64,000 nucleotides of DNA, taken from NCBI RefSeq assembly GCF_900111005.1, contig NZ_FOFV01000003.1, positions 310,001 to 374,000 of the forward strand, read 5' to 3'. Both the position numbers and the translations under genes were made by a program. Each line of letters starts with the position of its first letter. Positions within the stretch are counted from its first letter, which is position 1. Positions 44,930-52,701 of the stretch are shown piece by piece. The DNA comes from Lentzea albida. GTDB taxonomy: Bacteria; Actinomycetota; Actinomycetes; Mycobacteriales; Pseudonocardiaceae. The notes under the pieces are model-generated. The model was not told where the DNA came from. It searched no databases and saw nothing but the letters and a program-made list of their open reading frames with translations.

Positions 44930-44954
44930 GTTGAAGGCGTCCACAAAAAGTTGA
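44930..44954 (+). repeat. 25-bp direct repeat, copy 2
   Basis: GTTGAAGGCGTCCACAAAAA followed by GTTGA, 24 of 25 positions identical to copy 1. The sequences flanking the two copies are unrelated, so the conserved unit is sharply bounded. Confidence 0.8.
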
Positions 44955-45404
44955 GGTGGCTGCCGGTGGGGCGGCCGATGGGTGGGCGGGTGTGTGGCTG
45001 CAGGTGGCGGGCAGCAGGTGGCGGGTGGCGGCAGGGGGCAGGGGGCAGGTGCGAGTGGCGCGGCAGGGGCGGCAGGTGGCCGAGGGAGGTGACAGATGCG
45101 AGGGGCGGTGGCGGCCGCGGCGGCACGGACGGCAGGGGCGGGCGACAGACGGCGTCGCGGCGGTGCCGAGCGGCAGCAGGGGCGAGTGGCGTGGCAGTAG
45201 GCGGCGGTGAGGGTGGCAGGTGGCTTGGCGGCAGGTGCGTGGCCGGTGTGTGGCGGCTGGTGGCGACGACAGTCGGCGGGCGTGCCGCCACCGCCTCGCG
45301 GCCGCCAGCGCCTCGTGGCCGCCACCTCGTCCGGGTGCCGCCGCGATCGCGGCGTCCTGGCGGGCGCCCCCGCACCCTCCCACCGACGTGACCGGGCGCA
45401 CCTG

Positions 45405-45433
45405 GGGAATTCCACCGCGCTCCGGTTCGTTGG
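45405..45433 (+). promoter_or_regulatory. Sigma-R-type promoter of the thioredoxin gene
   Basis: GGGAAT (45405-45410), exactly 18 bases, then GTTGG (45429-45433). This matches the GGGAAT-N18-GTT promoter read by the thiol-oxidative-stress sigma factor SigR (SigH in mycobacteria), whose regulon includes thioredoxin genes. It lies 33 bases before the trxA ATG. Confidence 0.65.
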
Positions 45434-45466
45434 TCCGGATGCCCCCAGAAAACGAGGAGGACCAAC

Positions 45467-45847
45467 ATGGCGACGGTCGAGCTGACCAAGGAGAACTTCG
45501 ACGAGGTGGTCGGTGGCTCCGACGGCTCCGGCATCGTCCTGGTCGACTTCTGGGCCGAGTGGTGCGGGCCGTGCCGCGCGTTCGGGCCCACCTACGAAGC
45601 GGCGTCGGACAACAACGAGGACATTGTCTTCGGCAAGGTCGACACGGAGGCGCAGCAGGAGCTCGCGGCCACGTTCGGCATCCGTTCCATCCCGACGCTC
45701 ATGATCGTGCGCGAGGGTGTCGTGCTGTTCTCGCAGCCGGGCGCGCTGCCCGCTCCCGCGCTGAACGACCTGATCCAGCAGGCGCGCGACGTGAACATGG
45801 AAGAGGTCCACGCGAAGGTCGCGGAGGCCCAGGCCCAGCAGGGCTGA
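45467..45847 (+). CDS. trxA: Thioredoxin
   Basis: 126 residues with the classical active site FWAEWCGPCRAF (C33/C36) and the cis-proline IRSIPTLMI. Length exceeds a minimal thioredoxin by about 20 residues because of a helical C-terminal tail (EEVHAKVAEAQAQQG). GAGGAGG precedes the ATG at ideal spacing. A sigma-R-type promoter upstream fits induction by disulfide stress. Cytosolic protein-disulfide reductase. Confidence 0.95.
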   Translation: MATVELTKENFDEVVGGSDGSGIVLVDFWAEWCGPCRAFGPTYEAASDNNEDIVFGKVDTEAQQELAATFGIRSIPTLMIVREGVVLFSQPGALPAPALNDLIQQARDVNMEEVHAKVAEAQAQQG

Positions 45848-45876
45848 TCGCCTCGGCAGGACTGCTCGGCGGGACT

Positions 45877-45902
45877 GATTGGCTCAACCCGCCTGTGGGT
45901 AA
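45877..45902 (+). promoter_or_regulatory. Possible SigB/SigF-type promoter
   Basis: GATTGG, 14 bases, GGGTAA, resembling the GTTT-N14-16-GGGTAT promoters of actinobacterial general-stress sigma factors. The -10 ends ten bases before the ATG, giving an almost leaderless transcript. Agreement with the -35 consensus is only partial. Confidence 0.35.
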
Positions 45903-45911
45903 TCGACGTGC

Positions 45912-46301
45912 ATGAACACCGACACGTCGACCGCGCAGCTGGTGAACCAGCTGTCCGAGCAGGTGAGCAGGCTCGCGCGCGATGAGATCCGTCTCGCCGT
46001 CGCCGAGCTGAAGGACAAGGGCAAGCACGCCGGTGTCGGCGCCGGGATGTTCGGCGCGGCCGGCGTGTTCGCGTGGTGGGGCGGGCTCAGCGTCGTCGCG
46101 GGCCTGATCCTGCTGCTGGCACTCGTAGTTCCGCCGTGGGCGGCCGCTCTGATCGTCGCGGCCGCCCTTCTGCTGTTCGCGGGCGTTTTCGCGCTCGTGG
46201 GCAAGGGCCAGGTGAAGCAGGCCGCTCCGCCGGTCCCGAGGCAGGCGATGGACAACGTCCAGCGGGACATCGCGACGATCAAGGAGAGTGCGCACCGATG
46301 A
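45912..46301 (+). CDS. Phage-holin-3-6/DUF1469-family membrane protein
   Basis: 129 residues. The N-terminal amphipathic helix (AQLVNQLSEQVSRLARDEIRLAVAEL) and two hydrophobic helices (about 42-72 and 76-97) are those of the YqjE/DUF1469 family, which despite its database name is a cellular membrane protein rather than a phage lysis factor. It is the first of three genes that overlap by ATGA junctions (DUF1469-DUF3618-DUF4235), an arrangement widespread in actinobacteria and often stress-induced. Confidence 0.88.
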   Translation: MNTDTSTAQLVNQLSEQVSRLARDEIRLAVAELKDKGKHAGVGAGMFGAAGVFAWWGGLSVVAGLILLLALVVPPWAAALIVAAALLLFAGVFALVGKGQVKQAAPPVPRQAMDNVQRDIATIKESAHR

Positions 46302-46618
46302 GCGACCCCAAGGAGCAGTTGCAGCGCGACGTCGAGCGCACCCGTCGTGAGCTCGGCGAGACCGTGGAAGCGTTGGCGCACAAGGTCGACGTGCCCGCCC
46401 GCGTGAAGGAGCAGGCGCACGAGACGGCCGAGCGGGTGAAGGGCCAGGCGCAGGACGCGGTCGTGCGGATGACCGCCGCGACCAACCAGGCCGTCGACTC
46501 GCTGCCCGACCCCGTCGCGGCGCAGGTCGAGAAGGCGCGCCGGCACCCCGGCGCGATCGCCGCGGCGTTGATCGCGCTCGTCCTCGCGATCTGGGCGATC
46601 TCACGGAGGAACCGATGA
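46298..46618 (+). CDS. DUF3618 membrane protein
   Basis: 106 residues. It begins with the DUF3618 signature DPKEQLQRDVERTRRELGETVEALAHKVDVPARVKEQ, a long amphipathic helix, and ends in one membrane helix (about 86-102) with a basic tail. Translationally coupled to both neighbours by four-base overlaps. The family has no defined biochemical function. Confidence 0.9.
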   Translation: MSDPKEQLQRDVERTRRELGETVEALAHKVDVPARVKEQAHETAERVKGQAQDAVVRMTAATNQAVDSLPDPVAAQVEKARRHPGAIAAALIALVLAIWAISRRNR

Positions 46619-46884
46619 AGCTGCTCTACCGTCCCCTCGGAATGCTGTTCGGCGCGCTGGGAGGTTTCCTCGCCACCGCGATCTTCGGCCAGATCTGGAA
46701 GCTCATCGCCGGCGACAAGGAAGCGCCCAGCGCCACGATGCGCAACCGCGCCTGGACCGAGGTGCTGCTGGCCGCGGCCATCCAGGGCGCGATCTTCGGC
46801 CTGGTCAAGGCCGCGATCGACCGCGGCGGCGCCAAGGGCTTCCAGAAGCTCACGGGCGAGTGGCCCGGCGACGAGGAAGACTGA
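46615..46884 (+). CDS. DUF4235 membrane protein
   Basis: 89 residues with two hydrophobic helices (about 5-30 and 49-66) and the DUF4235 motif KLLYRPLGMLFGALGG...FGQIWKLIAGD, WTEVLLAAAIQGAIFGLVKA. Third gene of the DUF1469-DUF3618-DUF4235 operon; a strong terminator follows 14 bases after the stop. Confidence 0.9.
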   Translation: MKLLYRPLGMLFGALGGFLATAIFGQIWKLIAGDKEAPSATMRNRAWTEVLLAAAIQGAIFGLVKAAIDRGGAKGFQKLTGEWPGDEED

Positions 46885-46898
46885 CAGGTCTCCACGAG

Positions 46899-46923
46899 CG
46901 CCCGGCCCGCGGCGGGCCGGGCG
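46899..46923 (+). terminator. Intrinsic terminator after the DUF4235 gene
   Basis: Perfect 11-bp stem CGCCCGGCCCG/CGGGCCGGGCG with a 3-base loop, followed by only two T residues. Confidence 0.75.
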
Positions 46924-46964
46924 TTGAGCCTGCGAACGTTTGAACGATCAACTACCCTGGCGGC

Positions 46965-47483
46965 ATGCCACAGCCAGAGGGTGAAGAGCTCGCCGCCATC
47001 CGCGCCAAGCGCGATGAGCTGCGCGAACGGTACGTGAAGCCTCTCGCCGAACGCGGCGGCTCGCCGACGAAGGGCGTGCACCACATCGCGCTGATCTGCA
47101 AGGACGTCGAGGAGACCATCCGGTTCTACCAGGAGTTCCTCGGCTTCCCGCTGGTCGAGCTCGTCGAGAACCGCGACTACAACGGCTCGAGCCACTTCTT
47201 CTTCGACCTCGGCAGCAAGAACCTGCTGGGGTTCTTCGACTTCCCGGGTCACGACCACCCGGCGTTCTCCGAGACGATCGGTGCCGTCCAGCACCTCGCC
47301 CTCTCGACGTCGCCGGAGCGGTTCGACGAGATCAAGTCCAAGCTGGACGCGGCCGGGATCGAGTACCTGGGGCCCGACCGGGGCGTCGAGGACAGCCTGT
47401 ACATCCGCGACCCCAACGGTGTAGGGATTGAGTTCTACCGGGAAGAACTCGGCGAGTTCGAAGGCACGACACTGATCAACTGA
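46965..47483 (+). CDS. VOC-family (glyoxalase/dioxygenase-like) protein
   Basis: 172 residues. A 38-residue helical N-terminal extension precedes a two-module vicinal-oxygen-chelate fold: [29 protein letters not shown] (metal His in HHIAL), [27 protein letters not shown] (second His) and [14 protein letters not shown] (metal Glu). It could be a glyoxalase, a dioxygenase or a resistance protein; the sequence does not decide. It ends 13 bases before mscR and may be co-transcribed with it. Confidence 0.88.
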   Translation: MPQPEGEELAAIRAKRDELRERYVKPLAERGGSPTKGVHHIALICKDVEETIRFYQEFLGFPLVELVENRDYNGSSHFFFDLGSKNLLGFFDFPGHDHPAFSETIGAVQHLALSTSPERFDEIKSKLDAAGIEYLGPDRGVEDSLYIRDPNGVGIEFYREELGEFEGTTLIN

Positions 47484-47496
47484 GGACGGAGTCGCA

Positions 47497-48585
47497 GTGG
47501 CGCAAGAGGTCAAGGGCATCGTCGCCCGGGGCAAAGGTCAACCCGTCGAACTGACCTCGATCCTGGTGCCCGATCCCGGCCCGGGCGAGGCGGTGGTGAA
47601 GGTCCAGGCGTGCGGCGTCTGCCACACCGACCTGCACTACCGCGAGGGCGGGATCAACGACGACTTCCCGTTCCTGCTGGGCCACGAGGCCGCGGGTGTC
47701 GTGGAGTCGGTCGGCGAGGGCGTCACGGACCTGGAGCCCGGCGACTTCGTCGTGCTGAACTGGCGCGCGGTCTGCGGCACGTGCCGCGCGTGTCGCCGGG
47801 GCAAGCCGTGGTACTGCTTCTCGACGTTCAACGCCTCGCAGCCGATGACGCTGACCGACGGCACGAAGCTCTCCCCCGCGCTGGGCATCGGCGCGTTCGC
47901 GGAGAAGACGCTCGTCCACTCAGGACAGTGCACGAAGGTCGACCCGTCCGCGCGCGCCGCGGCCGTCGGCCTGCTCGGCTGCGGTGTGATGGCGGGTGTC
48001 GGTGCCGCCGTGAACACCGGCGGCGTCGGCCGCGGCGACTCGGTGGCCGTGATCGGCTGCGGCGGTGTCGGTGACGGCGCCATCGCGGGCGCCCGCCTCG
48101 CCGGTGCCGCGAAGATCATCGCCGTCGACACGGACCCGCGGAAGCTGGAGTGGGCCAAGGGTTTCGGCGCCACGCACACCATCAACGCGCGTGAGGTCGA
48201 CGACGTCGTCACCGCGATCCAGGACCTGACGGACTCGTTCGGCGCGGACGTCGTGATCGACGCGGTCGGCCGCCCGGAGACGTGGAAGCAGGCGTTCTAC
48301 GCCCGCGACCTCGCCGGAACCGTTGTCCTGGTGGGTGTTCCGACGCCGGACATGAAGCTGGAGATGCCGCTGATCGACTTCTTCAGCCGCGGCGGCGCGC
48401 TCAAGTCCTCGTGGTACGGCGACTGCCTGCCCACGCGCGACTTCCCGATGCTCGTCGACCTGTACCAGCAGGGCCGCTTCGACCTCGACGCGTTCGTCAC
48501 CGAGGAGATCCCGCTCGACGGCGTCGAGGGCGCGTTCGAGAAGATGCACCACGGCGACGTGCTGCGATCGGTCGTGGTGTTCTGA
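47497..48585 (+). CDS. mscR: S-(hydroxymethyl)mycothiol dehydrogenase
   Basis: 362 residues, class III zinc alcohol dehydrogenase. Catalytic zinc ligands are in ACGVCHTD (C39) and LGHE (H63-E64), the structural-zinc cluster is [15 protein letters not shown] and the NAD site is [15 protein letters not shown]. The sequence matches the mycothiol-dependent formaldehyde dehydrogenase (MscR/AdhE2) rather than the glutathione form. It oxidises the formaldehyde-mycothiol adduct to S-formylmycothiol. GTG 47497 follows GGACGGAG. The next gene starts within its stop codon. Confidence 0.94.
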   Translation: MAQEVKGIVARGKGQPVELTSILVPDPGPGEAVVKVQACGVCHTDLHYREGGINDDFPFLLGHEAAGVVESVGEGVTDLEPGDFVVLNWRAVCGTCRACRRGKPWYCFSTFNASQPMTLTDGTKLSPALGIGAFAEKTLVHSGQCTKVDPSARAAAVGLLGCGVMAGVGAAVNTGGVGRGDSVAVIGCGGVGDGAIAGARLAGAAKIIAVDTDPRKLEWAKGFGATHTINAREVDDVVTAIQDLTDSFGADVVIDAVGRPETWKQAFYARDLAGTVVLVGVPTPDMKLEMPLIDFFSRGGALKSSWYGDCLPTRDFPMLVDLYQQGRFDLDAFVTEEIPLDGVEGAFEKMHHGDVLRSVVVF

Positions 48586-49184
48586 TGGCACTCCGCGTGG
48601 ACCACGCCGTCACCTCCGGCACGTTCTCGCTGGACGGCGAGACCTTCGACGTCGACAACAACGTCTGGGTCATCGGCGACGACTCCGAGTGCGTGGTGAT
48701 CGACGCCCCGCACGACGTGGACGCGATCCTGAAGGTCGTGAACGGCCGCAAGGTCGTGGCGATCCTCCTGACACACGCGCACGATGACCACGTCCGCGTC
48801 GCGCCGGACCTGGCGCACGCGACGGGCGCGCCGCTCGCCCTGCACCAGGCCGACCACGTGGTGTGGAACCTGACGCACACCGGCGTCCTCCCGCACCAGG
48901 CGCTGGAGGACGGCCAGGTGCTGACCGTGGCCGGCGAGGAGATCCACGTGCTGCACACGCCGGGCCACTCGCCCGGCGCCGTGTGCTTCTACGTGCCGTC
49001 ACTGGGCGCGGTCTTCACGGGCGACACGCTGTTCCAGGGCGGGCCGGGCGCGACCGGCCGGTCGTTCTCGGACCGGCCGACGATCGAGCAGTCGATCCGG
49101 GAGAAGCTGCTGACGCTGCCCGGCGAGACCGTGGTGCACACGGGCCACGGCGACGACACGACCATCGCCGCCGAGGTGTTCTAG
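48585..49184 (+). CDS. Metallo-beta-lactamase-fold hydrolase paired with mscR
   Basis: 199 residues, glyoxalase-II-like MBL domain with THAHDDH (63-69), a distal HTPGHSPG and TGDTLFQGG motif and the final HTGHGDDT. The ATG overlaps the mscR stop. The same pair is conserved in mycobacteria and other mycothiol producers, so hydrolysis of S-formylmycothiol, or of a related thioester, is the likely job. It shares no intergenic base with the convergent enoyl-CoA hydratase gene. Confidence 0.9.
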   Translation: MALRVDHAVTSGTFSLDGETFDVDNNVWVIGDDSECVVIDAPHDVDAILKVVNGRKVVAILLTHAHDDHVRVAPDLAHATGAPLALHQADHVVWNLTHTGVLPHQALEDGQVLTVAGEEIHVLHTPGHSPGAVCFYVPSLGAVFTGDTLFQGGPGATGRSFSDRPTIEQSIREKLLTLPGETVVHTGHGDDTTIAAEVF

Positions 49185-49943
49185 CTAGAACCGCGGAGGC
49201 CGCTTCTCCAGGAACGCCGTCACGCCCTCGGCGTAGTCGGCGCTGGAGGCGGCCTCCGCGTACAGCGCGCGCACGAAGTCGTCCTCGTGCCCGCCGTCCG
49301 TGATCGAGTTGATGATCTTCTTGGCCCCGCGCACCGAGACCTGCGCGCGCCCGGCGATCTGCTCGGACAGCTCCTTCACGCGCGCGTCCAGCGACTCAGC
49401 CACCTCGTTGACCAGGCCAATCCGCAACGCGGTGGCCGAGTCGATCAGGTCGGCCGAGAACAGGATCTGCTTCGCCCACGCCGGGCCGACGGCGTCGACC
49501 AGCGCCTTGGTGGACGTGAAGTTGTAGACGATGCCGAGCTTCGCCGGGGTGATGCCGAAGCGGGCGTCCACCGACGCCACCCGCAGGTCGCACGCCAGGG
49601 CGATCTCGCAGCCGCCCCCGACGCAGAAACCGGAGACCGCGGCGATCGTCGGCTTGTCCAGCTGGGCGATGGCGCGCTCGCCGGCGTGCACCGCCTCGCC
49701 GTAGTGGGCGGCACCCTCCGCGCCGCGCCGGAGAGTCGAGAACTCGGCGATGTCGGCGCCCGCGGAGAAGTGCTCCCCGCCCCGGATGACGAGCACCCGC
49801 ACGTTCTCATCTGCGGAAACGCGACCCAGCAGCCCCGGCAGGGCCGACCACATCTCGTAGCTCATGGCGTTGCGCTTGGCCGGTCGGTTGATCGTCAACG
49901 TGGCGACCGGACCGGCCGCGGACAACTCCAGGAACTCGCTCAC
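49185..49943 (-). CDS. Enoyl-CoA hydratase/isomerase-family protein
   Basis: 252 residues from GTG 49943; a longer open frame has no support. Crotonase motifs are visible: TINRPAKRNAMS, the oxyanion-hole regions GGEHFSAGADIAEF and AAVSGFCVGGGCEIALACDLRVAS (catalytic Glu position present) and FGITPAKLGIVYN. It would hydrate trans-2-enoyl-CoA in fatty-acid oxidation or a side pathway. Stands alone, without other beta-oxidation genes nearby. Confidence 0.92.
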   Translation of the reverse strand: MSEFLELSAAGPVATLTINRPAKRNAMSYEMWSALPGLLGRVSADENVRVLVIRGGEHFSAGADIAEFSTLRRGAEGAAHYGEAVHAGERAIAQLDKPTIAAVSGFCVGGGCEIALACDLRVASVDARFGITPAKLGIVYNFTSTKALVDAVGPAWAKQILFSADLIDSATALRIGLVNEVAESLDARVKELSEQIAGRAQVSVRGAKKIINSITDGGHEDDFVRALYAEAASSADYAEGVTAFLEKRPPRF

Positions 49944-49999
49944 CCGTCGGACGATACCGGCGCCCTTGTAAGGTCCTCTGGCCGAAGACAGGAGGACCC

Positions 50000-50968
50000 G
50001 TGACCGCGGCTGCAATGGGTGCGTCCACGTTGCGCACGTTCGCGGCGCGGTTGCGCACCACCGCGCCGGTGTCCGCGCGCATCCTGTCGGAGCTCGCGAG
50101 CGAGCTCGACAAGGGCGGGCCGGTGGCGGACCTGCTGTGCTCGCACAGCGCCGTGCACAGCCCGTTGTTCGGGGTGCAGGCGCTGGCGGGGGTGCGGTTG
50201 CTGATGCTGTCGGGCAGGGCGCCGGAGCTCACCGAGCGGTTCACCAGCGCGCACGCGGCGGCGATGGCCGGGGAGTCCGACTCGGCGGCGCTGCTGACGT
50301 GGCTCGCCGCGCGCAGCGCGATCATCGAGAACCCCGGCGAGATCCTCGCGGCGCTCGACCGCACGGTGCAGCAACACCAGCCGAAGACGGCCGGGTTCCT
50401 GCTCCGGGGGCTCACCATGATCGGGGCGCCGAAGGTCCGGCTGCTCGAGCTCGGCGCGTGCGCGGGGCTGAACCTGATCCTCGACCACTACCGCTGGTTC
50501 GGCCTCGGCTGGGAGTGGGGCGACAAGGACTCGCCGGTGCGGCTCGCCGCGGCCGGTCCGCAGCCGCCGAACCTGCGGATCGTCGACCGGGCCGGCTGCG
50601 ACCTGCAGCCGCGCGACCCCGCCGACCCCAAGCACGCGATGATCCTGCAGTCGTTCATCCCGCCCGAGCACGACGCGCTGCGCTGGGACCTCGACGACGC
50701 CATCGAGCTCGCCGCCAGGGTCGGCGTGAAGGTCGCGCGCTCCCCCGCCGGGCGGTGGCTTCGCGAGAACCTCGTGCCGCCGGAGGACCGCACCACGTAC
50801 ACGGTGATCTGGCACAGCTCGTTCTGGTCGTACCTGACCGAGGACGAGCGGCACGAGATCGAGACGACGCTGACGGCCGCCGCCGGCTCGATGCCACTCG
50901 CGCGCGTCGCCTACGAGTCGACTGATTTTCGCTCGAACCCCCGCCTGACGGTCACCATCTACAGCTAA
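50000..50968 (+). CDS. DUF2332-family protein
   Basis: 322 residues from GTG 50000 (AGGAGG seven bases upstream). It matches the DUF2332 family of high-GC actinobacteria: SPLFGVQALAGVRLLML, LELGACAGLNLILDHYRWFG, AGCDLQPRDPADP. The LELGACAGLN segment resembles a SAM-methyltransferase glycine loop, and the later VIWHSSFWSYL and VAYESTDFR motifs fit a Rossmann-like enzyme. No substrate is known. Cytoplasmic. Confidence 0.87.
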   Translation: MTAAAMGASTLRTFAARLRTTAPVSARILSELASELDKGGPVADLLCSHSAVHSPLFGVQALAGVRLLMLSGRAPELTERFTSAHAAAMAGESDSAALLTWLAARSAIIENPGEILAALDRTVQQHQPKTAGFLLRGLTMIGAPKVRLLELGACAGLNLILDHYRWFGLGWEWGDKDSPVRLAAAGPQPPNLRIVDRAGCDLQPRDPADPKHAMILQSFIPPEHDALRWDLDDAIELAARVGVKVARSPAGRWLRENLVPPEDRTTYTVIWHSSFWSYLTEDERHEIETTLTAAAGSMPLARVAYESTDFRSNPRLTVTIYS

Positions 50969-50979
50969 CCTCCGGCGGC

Positions 50980-51900
50980 GTGAAAACGATCCGCGCCTCC
51001 CTGCTGGCCGTCGCCCTCTTCACGACGACCCTCGCCGCGCCCGCCGAGGCGGCCGTCTCCGACCACGACCTGGCGTTCCACTGGGCCCCGGTCCACCACC
51101 AGGACACCGACTCGTCCGACGCGGACGCCGACTACCTGTCCACAGTGGACTTCGACGGCGACTGGAACACGCTGAACAACTGGGAGAACCAGCCCCAGAC
51201 GAGCAAACTCACCGGTGCCGCCTACTACTCCGTCGTCGAGACGGGCACGCACTGGTTCCTCGTCTACGGCTTCTTCCACCCGCGCGACTGGGACGACCAG
51301 CCCGACCCGTTCGGCCAGCGCACCCACGAGAACGACCTGGAGGGCGCGCTGTTCGCGGTCCGCAAGGACGGCTCGCAGTACGGCAGGCTCGAAGCCGCCG
51401 TCACGGTGGCGCACAGCGACTTCTACTCCTACGTGCCCGCCGGGTCGCCGTACCAGAACGGCGCGGAGACCATCGACGGCACCCTGCTGCTGGTGAACGG
51501 CCGCCCCACCACGTTCCAGGAGGCCAAGGGCCACGGCCTGTTCCGCTGGAACGGCGCCGAGTTCCCCGGCGGTGACGGCGTGGTCTACCAGCCGTCCGCG
51601 ACCGGCGAGGTGCCGTCGGGCGGCAACGACCGCAGCGTCGGCTACCGCCTGGTGAACACGTTGGACGCCAACGGCATGTGGGCCCGCCGCAACAACACGG
51701 AGACCTTCGCGTCGTTCGGCACCTTCCGCGGTGACAACGGCAAGGACAACGCCGCCAACGCACCGTGGGGCTGGGACGACCAGAACGACGGCCCGGTCTA
51801 CCGCGGCTACATGGCCACCGACCCGGCCCTGCTGGTCGACAGGTACTTCTCCAACAAGGGCGACTTCAGCCTGACCTACACGCGCAACTCCTTCCGCTGA
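50980..51900 (+). CDS. Secreted protein of unknown function with HENDLEG motif
   Basis: 306 residues. It starts at GTG 50980 with a clear signal peptide (VKTIRASLLAVALFTTTLAAPAEA). The mature protein is rich in Asp, Trp and Tyr. Its conserved-looking core, WFLVYGFFHPRDW, THENDLEGALFAVRKDG and VAHSDFYSYV, recalls beta-sandwich proteins with a metal-binding His-Glu-Asp cluster such as NPP1/Vps62-like folds. No Cys. Eleven bases separate it from the DUF2332 gene, so co-transcription is likely. Function not assigned. Confidence 0.78.
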   Translation: MKTIRASLLAVALFTTTLAAPAEAAVSDHDLAFHWAPVHHQDTDSSDADADYLSTVDFDGDWNTLNNWENQPQTSKLTGAAYYSVVETGTHWFLVYGFFHPRDWDDQPDPFGQRTHENDLEGALFAVRKDGSQYGRLEAAVTVAHSDFYSYVPAGSPYQNGAETIDGTLLLVNGRPTTFQEAKGHGLFRWNGAEFPGGDGVVYQPSATGEVPSGGNDRSVGYRLVNTLDANGMWARRNNTETFASFGTFRGDNGKDNAANAPWGWDDQNDGPVYRGYMATDPALLVDRYFSNKGDFSLTYTRNSFR

Positions 51901-51901
51901 C

Positions 51902-52636
51902 CTAACTCTGGGCAGCCGGCCGGACGACGACCTCGTTCACGTCCACCTCGGCCGGCTCCTCGATCGCGAACGCGATGGCGCGGGCGATCGAGTCCGGCGA
52001 GATCGCGATCTCGTCCCTCATGCCCGCGATGCGTTCCCGCACAACGGGGTTCGACGAGGCCTCCGCGAAACCGGTGTGCACGAACCCCGGGAACACCGTG
52101 GTGACGCGCACGGTCGGACCGGCCTCCTGGCGCAGGCCCTCGCAGATCGCCCGCACCGCCACCTTCGTGCCCGCGTAGACCGCCATCGCGGGCGCGACGG
52201 TGAACGCGGCCGTCGACGAGGTGGTCACGAAGTGCCCGGCCCGCTGCTCGCGGAACACCGGCAGCGCGGCCGCGATCCCGTGCAGCACGCCCTTGATGTT
52301 CACGTCGACCATCTCGTCCCACTCGTCGACGCGCAGGTCGTCCAACGGCGAGATCGGTCCCACGCCCGCGTTGCCGACCAGCACGTCGAGCCGCCCGAAC
52401 CGTTCGCGGGCCAACGCCACCAACGCGTGCAGGTCCTCCCGGCGGGTCACGTCCACACGCGCGCTCACCGCCGTGCCGCCCGCACGCTCGATCCTGTCCA
52501 CCAAGTCCTCGAGACGGTCCGTACGACGTGCTCCGAGCACGAGCCGTGCGCCCCGTTCCGCCAGCAACAACGCGGTCGCCTCACCGATCCCGCTGCTGGC
52601 ACCGGTGATCGCCACGACCTTTCCCTCACCACTCAT
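51902..52636 (-). CDS. SDR-family NAD(P)-dependent oxidoreductase
   Basis: 244 residues, classical short-chain dehydrogenase: TGASSGIGEA cofactor loop, NAGVG motif, catalytic Ser in TTSSTAAF and YAGTK (Tyr and Lys). The Arg-rich second strand (LGARRTDRL) favours NADP. The gene is divergent from an MmyB-like regulator across 65 bp, so it is the probable target of that regulator. Substrate unknown. Confidence 0.93.
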   Translation of the reverse strand: MSGEGKVVAITGASSGIGEATALLLAERGARLVLGARRTDRLEDLVDRIERAGGTAVSARVDVTRREDLHALVALARERFGRLDVLVGNAGVGPISPLDDLRVDEWDEMVDVNIKGVLHGIAAALPVFREQRAGHFVTTSSTAAFTVAPAMAVYAGTKVAVRAICEGLRQEAGPTVRVTTVFPGFVHTGFAEASSNPVVRERIAGMRDEIAISPDSIARAIAFAIEEPAEVDVNEVVVRPAAQS

Positions 52637-52661
52637 GACCCCAGCCTGCGACGGGCTCAGC

Positions 52662-52690
52662 CTGGTATCCAGAGCCAGTTTATTCTGGTA
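52662..52690. promoter_or_regulatory. SDR/regulator divergent promoter region with CTGGTA repeats
   Basis: The 65-bp gap between the divergent SDR and regulator genes contains two CTGGTA direct repeats (52662-52667 and 52685-52690), 23 bases apart, about two helical turns. The A/T-rich stretch between them (TTTATTCT) could hold a -10 element. A plausible operator for the regulator; inferred from position only. Confidence 0.4.
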
Positions 52691-52701
52691 CCGGAGGTGC
52701 C

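Larger units (their letters stand above)
44818..45404. other. G-rich non-coding region
   Basis: About 590 bases between the amino-acid transporter operon and the thioredoxin promoter. The plus strand from about 44950 to 45300 is extremely G-rich, with dense GGTGGC, GGCAGG and GGGCAGGG runs. Several frames are open, but only because of this skew; their translations are Arg/Gly or Pro/His low-complexity sequence. Many G-runs could form G-quadruplexes on one strand. The left part carries two copies of a 25-bp repeat. The lipoprotein-gene promoter must lie at its left end. Confidence 0.7.

Noticed and set aside
43904..45811. Very long open frames on both strands through 44.8-45.5 kb, including a 558-residue extension of the lipoprotein frame
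   Set aside because: They arise from the strong G/C skew. Translations are low-complexity Pro/His or Arg/Gly sequence, and the lipoprotein signal peptide at 44817 fixes the real start.
45912..46301. Prophage remnant suggested by the holin-family name
   Set aside because: DUF1469/YqjE proteins are ordinary chromosomal membrane proteins; no other phage gene is near.
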